Of a stretch of 5,106 bases of DNA, positions 1 to 4,668 are shown piece after piece. Source of the DNA: Actinomycetota bacterium (GTDB lineage: Bacteria; Actinomycetota; Actinomycetes; Propionibacteriales; Propionibacteriaceae); contig JACRAA010000112.1 of the NCBI GenBank assembly GCA_016213595.1, positions 1 through 5,106 on the forward strand. Direction: 5' to 3'. The first letter of the stretch is position 1. Each line of letters opens with the position of its first letter. The translations under genes were made by a program, and so were the position numbers. The notes under the pieces are model-generated. The model worked only from the letters and a program-made list of their open reading frames with translations. It was not told where the DNA came from and did not search any database.

Positions 1-6
1 CCTGGT

Positions 7-684
7 GTGACGGCCGCGACCTTCACGGACGAGATCGTCACGGGCCTGCCGCGCTGTACGGGCGATGTCACGCTCGCGGCGGGCTTGTCGACGAGCGAGC
101 ACGGGCGAGTCGTGGGGGCGGTCTACGACGTGCTTCGCGGCAGGGGCGTCAAGGAGGTCGAGTTCACGACGCGCTTCGCGCTGGGAACGGGGACGCTGTC
201 CGTGACGAGCGGGTTCCCCACCGCCGAGCAGGCGGCACGTGTGCTCGAGATCGCGGGCTCCTCGCAGGCGGACCCCGTCGAGATCGCCTACTCCAAGCCT
301 GAGCTGCTCGCCACACTCCACGCCCCGTTGTCCACGGCCACCCCGGGTGCGTCGCTCCGCCAAGGCCTCACCCTGCTCCGCACCCGGCCTCCCGCCGGGT
401 TCAGCGAGCTCGACTGGTACCTCGGTGACGATGTGCTCGTCGCACCCACCCTCACGGCCGACCAGGTCGCACTCTTGGACCGGCTCACCAGCTGGTTCGA
501 CGCCCATCCCGTCGTCACGTCGTACAGCCTGCGGATCCAGGCCGGCGTCCAGACCTGGCGGCTCGTCACGGCCCAGGAGGTCCCCGACGTCGTCAGGGAC
601 TTCGGGACCGCTGCGGGCTCGGGTTCGAAGGTCCTTGTCTCGGGGTCCTTGGCCGGAAAGCCGCCCTACCTGACCCTGCCCTGA
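7..684 (+). CDS. Unrecognised protein with two apparently related domains, possibly 5'-truncated
   Basis: I do not recognise this 225-residue product and assign no function. The first GTG is 6 bases from the window edge, so no ribosome binding site can be seen and the frame is open to the edge; the gene may well begin outside. The reading frame has typical high-GC codon use. No membrane segment or signal peptide is visible in this part, and there is a single cysteine near residue 17. Residues about 20-95 and 140-212 look like two copies of one fold: each has a short hydrophobic strand, an L-T/S-x-D/E helix, a V/I-rich strand pair and a second helix beginning near a Pro, ending in a strand (VEIAYS and KVLVSG). 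A Pro/Ala/Arg-rich linker (about 103-132) joins them. The duplication is my inference by eye. It ends in TGA and is followed by the repeat-rich gap, so it is probably transcribed separately from the operon downstream. Confidence 0.7.
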   Translation: MTAATFTDEIVTGLPRCTGDVTLAAGLSTSEHGRVVGAVYDVLRGRGVKEVEFTTRFALGTGTLSVTSGFPTAEQAARVLEIAGSSQADPVEIAYSKPELLATLHAPLSTATPGASLRQGLTLLRTRPPAGFSELDWYLGDDVLVAPTLTADQVALLDRLTSWFDAHPVVTSYSLRIQAGVQTWRLVTAQEVPDVVRDFGTAAGSGSKVLVSGSLAGKPPYLTLP

Positions 685-710
685 TCGAGAGTCGGACGCC
701 CCGCACGATG

Positions 711-748
711 CCTCCCGGCTTGGTCGGTTCCTCCCGCGCTGGTCGGTT
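711..748. repeat. 19-bp imperfect tandem direct repeat (two copies)
   Basis: Bases 711-729 and 730-748 are head-to-tail copies that match at 16 of 19 positions; the three differences are consecutive (GCT against CGC). The shared 3' part, TGGTCGGTT, is also the outer end of the left arm of the palindromic element that follows. The second copy therefore overlaps that element and the first copy carries a spare fragment of its end. Confidence 0.75.
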
Positions 749-836
749 CACCATGTTAAGTAGGTGAACCGGATGTTCTCATGGCAAAGCCGCCATGAGA
801 ACGTACAACTTGCCCGCTTAACATGGTGAACCGACG
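741..836. mobile_element. 96-bp nested palindrome, MITE-like candidate
   Basis: Bases 742-760 and 817-835 are perfect 19-bp inverted repeats (the right arm reads CTTAACATGGTGAACCGAC). Inside is a second perfect palindrome (775-785 with 792-802). The block 741-836 is flanked on both sides by GCGCT (736-740 and 837-841), as expected of a 5-bp target-site duplication, with one extra G on each side between the direct repeat and the inverted repeat. Its GC content is 50/96 (52%), well below the neighbouring genes. There is no transposase. Together these traits fit a short non-autonomous element mobilised in trans. The alternative is a large regulatory or terminator hairpin whose flanking GCGCT match is chance. 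I cannot name a family. Confidence 0.5.
775..802. repeat. 11-bp stem hairpin inside the palindromic element
   Basis: GTTCTCATGGC (775-785) pairs perfectly with GCCATGAGAAC (792-802) around the 6-base loop AAAGCC. A competing smaller hairpin is possible in the left arm: GGTTCACC (745-752) with GGTGAACC (763-770) around 10 bases. The 745-752 arm can therefore pair either locally or with the distant right arm (825-832), giving two mutually exclusive structures. No T-run follows on either strand, so this is not a standard intrinsic terminator. Confidence 0.75.
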
Positions 837-888
837 GCGCTTCGGCGGCGTCGACCGGGAGCGGCGTTCCGTACGTCTCGGTGGCACT

Positions 889-930
889 GCCCTTCCGGTA
901 CCGGCTCAAGCCCTTCCGGTACCGGCTCAA
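889..930. repeat. Two perfect 21-bp tandem repeats, each with palindrome CCGGTACCGG
   Basis: Bases 889-909 and 910-930 are identical 21-bp units. Each contains the perfect 10-bp palindrome CCGGTACCGG (895-904 and 916-925). A period of 21 bp is about two turns of B-DNA, so two dimeric proteins bound here would sit on the same face of the helix. A further GGTACC core lies at 970-975. The position, 80-120 bp before the candidate promoter of the operon, suits an activator or upstream operator, but that role is inferred. If this frame were read as an N-terminal extension of E1-alpha it would encode a repeated Arg-rich heptapeptide, which is unlikely. Confidence 0.7.
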
Positions 931-1010
931 CTCGAGCTTCTTCGATCCGACTGTGACGCACGGGCAAGGGGTACCGAAAGGAGCATGCCCGTGGTTCGAT
1001 GCCCGAGGAG

Positions 1011-1041
1011 TTGACCTGGCCGGGATCGTTCCGGGTAGGCT
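1011..1041 (+). promoter_or_regulatory. Candidate promoter of the bkd operon
   Basis: TTGACC (1011-1016) and TAGGCT (1036-1041) resemble -35 and -10 boxes of the actinobacterial principal sigma factor, though the 19-bp spacer is at the long end. Transcription would start around 1047-1049, leaving an untranslated leader of about 34 bases before the GTG at 1082. A second possible -10, TAACCT (1051-1056), has only a weak -35 partner. The prediction rests on sequence likeness and position. Confidence 0.45.
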
Positions 1042-1069
1042 ACGCCACCGTAACCTACGGAACCGTAGG
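1038..1069. promoter_or_regulatory. Tandem overlapping pseudo-palindromes, candidate repressor operator
   Basis: Two copies of TACG-N4-CGTA occur at 1041-1052 and 1056-1067, with centres 15 bp apart. The downstream copy extends to a perfect 7-bp inverted repeat, CCTACGG-AA-CCGTAGG (1054-1069). The upstream copy extends to 6 of 7 matching bases (1038-1044 with 1049-1055). They cover the region from the -10 box across the predicted transcription start to the edge of the ribosome binding site, where a bound repressor would block initiation. This size and form suits TetR-family dimers, but no regulator gene is in the window and the family is a guess. The downstream repeat could also form a weak hairpin in the mRNA next to the Shine-Dalgarno sequence. 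Confidence 0.55.
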
Positions 1070-1076
1070 AAGGGAG
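1070..1076 (+). promoter_or_regulatory. Ribosome binding site that fixes the E1-alpha start
   Basis: AAGGGAG lies 5 bases before the GTG at 1082. This supports that GTG over the in-frame ATG at 881, which would add 67 residues translated from the 21-bp repeats, the promoter and the operator. Confidence 0.75.
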
Positions 1077-1081
1077 ACCGC

Positions 1082-2302
1082 GTGACCGCGCCGAACGCCT
1101 GGACCCCCCGCATCGTCGGGCCGGACAACCAGGGACCCGATGTACCCACCGCTGACGTACCCACCGCTGACGGACCCACCCTGGATGTACTCACCCCGGA
1201 TGTAGCCACCTCTGAGGTCCCCACCCCTGACGAGCAGGCCGATGGCATCGAGACCGTCCAGCTCCTGGATGCCGAAGCGCACCCTCAGCGCCACGCGACG
1301 TACAGCCCGCAGCTGTCCGTGGACGAGGTCCGCCACGCGTACGCCACGATGTTCCTGGCTCGCCGGCTCGACACGGAGGGCACCAATCTGCAGCGCCAGG
1401 GGCAGCTCGCGCTGTGGGCGCCGGCCAAGGGCCAGGAGGCTGCCCAGATCGGCGCCATCGCCGCGCTGAGGCCGACCGACATGGTCTACCCCTCGTACCG
1501 CGAGCTCGCCATGGTGATGCACCGCGGTCTCGACCCGCTCGCCGTGTTCCAGATCATGCGCGGCATCACCCACGCCACATGGGACGTCGAGGCTCACCGC
1601 TTCGGGGTGTTCGCCTTCGTGGTCGGGGCCCAGACGCTGCAGGCGGTGGGGTACGGGATGGGGATCACGCTGGACGGCGCCGACGAGGTCGTCCTCGTGT
1701 GCCTGGGCGACGGCGCGACGAGCGAGGGCCACGTCAGCGAGGCCCTCAACTTCGCGGCCGTCTACAAGGCGCCGGTCATCTTCCTCGTGCAGAACAACCA
1801 GTACGCGATCTCCGTGCCGACCGCCCAGCAGTTCCGCGGCGCTCCCGCCGCCCGTGCCGGCGGCTTCGGCATGCCTGGCGTGCGCGTGGACGGCAACGAC
1901 CTCTTCGCCGTCCACGCCGTGGTCGCCGAGGCCGTCTCCCGGGCCCGTGCCGGCGAAGGACCGACGCTGGTCGAGGCGATGACCTACCGGATCGGTGCGC
2001 ACACCACCGCCGACGACCCGACGCGCTACCGCTCCCGCGAGGAGGAGGACGTGTGGGGGGCGCGCGACCCGCTGGTACGGACCGAGCGCTGGCTCCGCGA
2101 ACACGGGACCGAGGACGGGTTCTTCGCCGACCTCGCCGCGGAGGGCGACGCGCTCGCCACCGACCTTCGCGCGCGCGTGCTCGCGCTCGAGCCGCAGGGG
2201 ATCACCGACCTGTACGAGTACGTGCTCGCTGAGCCGTCCGCCGCCCTTGCCGAGGAGCGCGAGCAGGTCACCGCGTACCTCGCCGGGCTGGAGGGCCGCT
2301 AG
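1082..2302 (+). CDS. bkdA: 2-oxoacid dehydrogenase E1 component, alpha subunit (branched-chain type)
   Basis: This is the thiamine-diphosphate-binding half of the E1 heterotetramer, a cytosolic enzyme that decarboxylates branched-chain 2-oxoacids and starts reductive acylation of E2. The GTG start at 1082 gives 406 residues, somewhat longer than usual for the family because of an N-terminal extension. The conserved domain starts near residue 75 (LSVDEVRHAYATMFLARRLD). The ThDP/Mg motif is clear: GDGATSEG at 209-216, and the paired Asn of QNNQYAIS at 238-239. YRIGAHTTADDPTRYR at 302-317 is the family's active-site loop; H307 and T308 correspond to the His and the phosphorylated Ser of the mammalian enzyme. 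Residues 20-49 are six degenerate pentapeptide repeats and look disordered. The stop codon abuts the E1-beta ATG. A pyruvate dehydrogenase E1-alpha is the main alternative; substrate cannot be proven from sequence, but the gene order E1-alpha, E1-beta, E2 without E3 resembles the mycobacterial branched-chain operon. Confidence 0.9.
   Translation: MTAPNAWTPRIVGPDNQGPDVPTADVPTADGPTLDVLTPDVATSEVPTPDEQADGIETVQLLDAEAHPQRHATYSPQLSVDEVRHAYATMFLARRLDTEGTNLQRQGQLALWAPAKGQEAAQIGAIAALRPTDMVYPSYRELAMVMHRGLDPLAVFQIMRGITHATWDVEAHRFGVFAFVVGAQTLQAVGYGMGITLDGADEVVLVCLGDGATSEGHVSEALNFAAVYKAPVIFLVQNNQYAISVPTAQQFRGAPAARAGGFGMPGVRVDGNDLFAVHAVVAEAVSRARAGEGPTLVEAMTYRIGAHTTADDPTRYRSREEEDVWGARDPLVRTERWLREHGTEDGFFADLAAEGDALATDLRARVLALEPQGITDLYEYVLAEPSAALAEEREQVTAYLAGLEGR
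1139..1228 (+). repeat. Six 15-bp in-frame repeats at the 5' end of the E1-alpha gene
   Basis: Six consecutive 15-bp units encode the pentapeptide pattern D/E-V-x-T-x (DVPTA, DVPTA, DGPTL, DVLTP, DVATS, EVPTP; residues 20-49). The first two are identical over a full 15-bp period (1142-1156 and 1157-1171) and the rest have diverged. The stretch is acidic, rich in Pro and Thr, and lies before the conserved enzyme domain. The unit length is a multiple of three, so copy number could change without breaking the frame. Confidence 0.85.
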
Positions 2303-3283
2303 ATGGTGCAGCTGACGATGGCGAAGGCCATCACCGCCGGGCTCGCCCGCGCCATGGACCGCAACGACAAGGTCCTGGCGATCGGCCAGGACATCGGCCG
2401 GCTGGGCGGCGTCTTCCGCATCACTGACGGGCTGCAGGAGCGGTTCGGGGCTGCCCGGGTCATGGACTCTCCGCTTGCTGAGGCAGGCATCGTCGGCACG
2501 GCGATCGGCATGGCCCAGCGCGGCTACCTGCCGGTGTGCGAGATCCAGTTCGACGGCTTCGTGTTCCCCGCGTTCGACCAGATCATCAACCAGGCGTCGC
2601 GGCTCCGCTTCCGCACCCAGGGCCAGGTCACGGCGCCGATCGTCATCCGCCTCCCGTACGGAGGCAACGTGGGCTCCATCGAGCACCACGGCGAGTCGCC
2701 CGAGGCGTACTTCACGCCCACACCCGGCCTCCGGATCGTCACGCCGAGCACGCCCGCGGACGCGTACGAGCTGATCCAGCAGGCCATCGCCTCGCCGGAC
2801 CCAGTCATCGTGCTCGAGCCGAAGCGCCTGTACCACTCGCTCAAGGGCGAGGTCGACCTGGACGCTCCGGCCTCAGGGGAGCTGGACCGGGCGCGCGTCG
2901 TACGGCTGGGCACGGAGGTGACGCTCATCGGCTACGGGCCGATGGTGTCGACGCTGCTCAACGCCGCGAAGGTGCTCGCCGACGAGGGTCACTCGGCCGA
3001 GGTCGTGGACCTGCGCTCGATCGCCCCCGTTGACTGGGCGACCGTCGAGGCGTCGGCCCGCAAGACCGGCCGGGTCATCGTGGCTCATGAGGCGCCGCGG
3101 ACGTCGGGCGTCGGCGCCGAGCTGGCGGCCCGCATCCAGGAGCGGTGCTTCTTCGCCCTCGAGGCCCCCGTGCTGCGGGTCACGGGCCTCGACATGCCGT
3201 ACCCTCCCTCACGGGTCGAGACCGACTACGTCCCCAGCGTCGACAGGGTGCTCCAGGCCGTCGACCGCGCGCTCGCGTACTGA
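2303..3283 (+). CDS. bkdB: 2-oxoacid dehydrogenase E1 component, beta subunit (branched-chain type)
   Basis: This is the beta subunit of E1, which completes the thiamine diphosphate site formed with the alpha subunit. It is 326 residues long, normal for the family. The N-terminal Transket_pyr-type domain spans about 5-180 and the C-terminal transketolase domain about 195-320. DSPLAEAGIVG (55-65) holds the Glu (E60) expected to activate the cofactor. YGGNVGSIEHHGESPEAYF (119-137) contains the conserved His pair H128/H129; this EHHGESPEA form is typical of the alpha2beta2 2-oxoacid dehydrogenases. VVDLRSIAPVDWATV (234-248) and VAHEAPRTSGVGAELAA (260-276) are C-domain signatures. The ATG follows the upstream TAG with no spacer. 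Its ribosome binding site GGAGGG (2290-2295, 7 bases away) lies inside the end of the E1-alpha gene, so translation is probably coupled, which suits a 1:1 subunit ratio. Confidence 0.93.
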   Translation: MVQLTMAKAITAGLARAMDRNDKVLAIGQDIGRLGGVFRITDGLQERFGAARVMDSPLAEAGIVGTAIGMAQRGYLPVCEIQFDGFVFPAFDQIINQASRLRFRTQGQVTAPIVIRLPYGGNVGSIEHHGESPEAYFTPTPGLRIVTPSTPADAYELIQQAIASPDPVIVLEPKRLYHSLKGEVDLDAPASGELDRARVVRLGTEVTLIGYGPMVSTLLNAAKVLADEGHSAEVVDLRSIAPVDWATVEASARKTGRVIVAHEAPRTSGVGAELAARIQERCFFALEAPVLRVTGLDMPYPPSRVETDYVPSVDRVLQAVDRALAY

Positions 3284-3292
3284 GAGGCAGCC

Positions 3293-4573
3293 ATGGCCCT
3301 GCAGCACTACCGCCTGCCCGACGTCGGTGAAGGCCTCACCGAGGCCACCGTCATGAGCTGGCTCGTCGCGGAGGGGGACCAGGTCGCGGTGAACGACCCG
3401 GTCGTCGAGATCGAGACCGCCAAGTCCGTCGTCGAGCTGCCCTGCCCGTACGCGGGTGTGGTGGCGGCCCTGCTCGTGGACGTCGGCAAGACTGTCGAGG
3501 TCGGTACAGCGCTCATCTCCGTCGAGGACGGCGTGGCCGCCGAGACCGTACCGGCGGAGGAGGCCGACGCCCAGTCGGAGGCTCCGGCCCATGCCGCGGC
3601 CCCGTCACAGGCCACCCTCGTGGGCACCGGACCCCGTGAGCTCAAGGCGACGCGGCTGCCGCGCAAGACGGCGGAGAACACACTCCTCGTCGCGCCGCCC
3701 CACGAGGCGGACCCGAGGACGCTGGCCAAGCCGAGCGTCCGCAAGCTCGCGCGGGACCTCGGCGTCGACCTGGCGTCCGTCACGCCGACCGGACCCGACG
3801 GTACGGTCAGCCAGGACGACGTCACCGCTGCCGCCACCCAGCAGGGCGGCTGGACCGGCTTCCTCGCCGAGCGCGGGGAGACCCGCATCGACGTGACCGG
3901 CATCCGCCGCGCGACGGCGCGGGCGATGGTGGAGAGCGCCTTCACCGCGCCCCACGTCACGGAGTGGACCGACGTCGACGTGACCCGCACGATGGAGCTG
4001 CTCGAGCGGATGAAGACGATGCGGATGTTCCGGGACGTACGGATGACGCCGACCGTCCTCATCGCGCGCGCCGTGTGCGTCGCGCTTCGCCGGAACCCCG
4101 AGCTGAACTCGAGCTGGGACGAGAAGAACTCCCAGATCGTGCGCAAGTCGTACATCAACCTCGGGTTCGCAGCGGACACTCCGCGCGGGCTCGTGGTACC
4201 GGTGATCCATGACGCCGACGCGATGAGCACGTACGACCTTGCGGTCGCGTTGACCGCGCTCACGCAGACGGCCCGTCAGGGCAAGTCCTCCCCGGCCGAC
4301 CTCTCCGGCGGCACGTTCACCATCACGAACATCGGTGTCTTCGGGATCGACGCGGGTACCCCGATCCTCACCCCGGGTCAGGCCGGCATCCTCGCCGTCG
4401 GTCAGATCACCAAGCGCCCGTGGGTCGTCGAGGACCGCGTCGAGCCGCGGTGGGTCACCACCCTCGCGCTGAGCTTCGACCACCGGATGGTCGACGGCGC
4501 GGAGGGCTCGGCGTTCCTCGGCGACATCGCTGAGATCCTGCGCGACCCGGGCTCCACGCTGATCCTGACCTGA
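3293..4573 (+). CDS. bkdC: Dihydrolipoamide acyltransferase E2 (branched-chain type)
   Basis: E2 forms the core of the complex and transfers the acyl group from its swinging lipoyl arm to CoA. The 426-residue product has the standard order of parts. One lipoyl domain (about 3-78) carries the modification site ETAKSVVELP with lysine K44. An Ala/Glu/Pro-rich linker follows (about 79-145). The peripheral subunit-binding domain (about 145-181, beginning LAKPSVRKLARDLGVDL) would dock E1 or E3. The acyltransferase domain (about 198-426) ends with SFDHRMVDGAEG, in which H397 and D401 are the catalytic His and Asp. There is only one lipoyl domain. The ATG at 3293 lies 9 bases after the previous stop, with GAGAGG (3282-3287) as ribosome binding site. 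E2 of pyruvate dehydrogenase is the alternative. Lipoylation and E3 must be supplied by genes elsewhere. Confidence 0.92.
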   Translation: MALQHYRLPDVGEGLTEATVMSWLVAEGDQVAVNDPVVEIETAKSVVELPCPYAGVVAALLVDVGKTVEVGTALISVEDGVAAETVPAEEADAQSEAPAHAAAPSQATLVGTGPRELKATRLPRKTAENTLLVAPPHEADPRTLAKPSVRKLARDLGVDLASVTPTGPDGTVSQDDVTAAATQQGGWTGFLAERGETRIDVTGIRRATARAMVESAFTAPHVTEWTDVDVTRTMELLERMKTMRMFRDVRMTPTVLIARAVCVALRRNPELNSSWDEKNSQIVRKSYINLGFAADTPRGLVVPVIHDADAMSTYDLAVALTALTQTARQGKSSPADLSGGTFTITNIGVFGIDAGTPILTPGQAGILAVGQITKRPWVVEDRVEPRWVTTLALSFDHRMVDGAEGSAFLGDIAEILRDPGSTLILT

Positions 4574-4583
4574 CCTGGTCACG

Positions 4584-4655
4584 TCCATTCAGTGGCACGT
4601 ACGCGGCCGCCGTCGCACAGAGCGATCGGCGCCCCGCCCTGTGTCACTGAATGGA
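4584..4655. terminator. Inverted repeat between convergent genes, probable bidirectional terminator
   Basis: TCCATTCAGTG (4584-4594) and CACTGAATGGA (4645-4655) are perfect 11-bp inverted repeats. In the top-strand transcript pairing continues to 15 bp (4584-4598 with 4641-4655) through one G-U pair. On the other strand that position is a C/A mismatch. The 42-base interior can fold further: GCCGTCGC (4609-4616) pairs with 4622-4630 around ACAGA with a single bulged base. The repeat starts 11 bases after the E2 stop and ends 13 bases before the stop of the opposing gene, the place for a shared terminator. There is no T-run, which is common in high-GC actinobacteria. Confidence 0.6.
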
Positions 4656-4668
4656 GGTGCTGTCGGGC

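Larger units (their letters stand above)
685..1081. other. 397-bp intergenic region rich in repeats, upstream of the bkd operon
   Basis: No convincing protein gene lies here. From left to right it holds an imperfect 19-bp tandem repeat (711-748), a nested palindromic element of lower GC (741-836), and two perfect 21-bp direct repeats each carrying a 10-bp palindrome (889-930). A possible minimal leader ORF follows (985-1014), then a candidate promoter (1011-1041) and two overlapping pseudo-palindromes before the start of the E1-alpha gene (1038-1069). No classic hairpin plus T-run terminator follows the upstream gene at 684; the palindromic element could serve instead. Confidence 0.8.

Noticed and set aside
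889..930. CRISPR array or integration-site interpretation of the 21-bp repeats
   Set aside because: The two copies are directly adjacent without spacers and there is no cas or integrase gene nearby.
823..1014. 63-codon plus-strand ORF starting inside the inverted repeat arm
   Set aside because: It has no ribosome binding site and its sequence is mostly translated repeats and Arg-rich filler; only its last codons were considered separately as a leader.
881..1081. Upstream in-frame extension of E1-alpha from the ATG at 881
   Set aside because: It would translate two 21-bp tandem repeats, the promoter and the operator, has no good ribosome binding site, and matches nothing in the family, while the GTG at 1082 has AAGGGAG at 5 bases.
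748..1248. 166-codon minus-strand frame across the intergenic region
   Set aside because: It runs through the palindromic element, both direct repeats and the promoter, and its N-terminus is only the reverse reading of the 15-bp repeats in E1-alpha.
2296..2310. Frameshift or gene fusion between E1-alpha and E1-beta (TAG directly followed by ATG)
   Set aside because: Both products are full length for their families and the second start has its own ribosome binding site; this is tight operon spacing.
1055..2836. 593-codon open frame on the minus strand across E1-alpha and E1-beta
   Set aside because: It lies opposite two clear enzyme genes and is Arg/Asp/Val-rich without recognisable motifs; long antisense frames arise from the GC bias of third codon positions.
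3307..4588. Long minus-strand open frames opposite the E2 gene
   Set aside because: They are antisense to a gene with complete lipoyl, binding and catalytic motifs, and are low-complexity Ser/Arg/Asp-rich.
4574..4668. A second MITE-like element at the end of the operon
   Set aside because: The bases flanking the arms show no direct repeat (TCACG against GGTGC), and the position between two stop codons fits a terminator.
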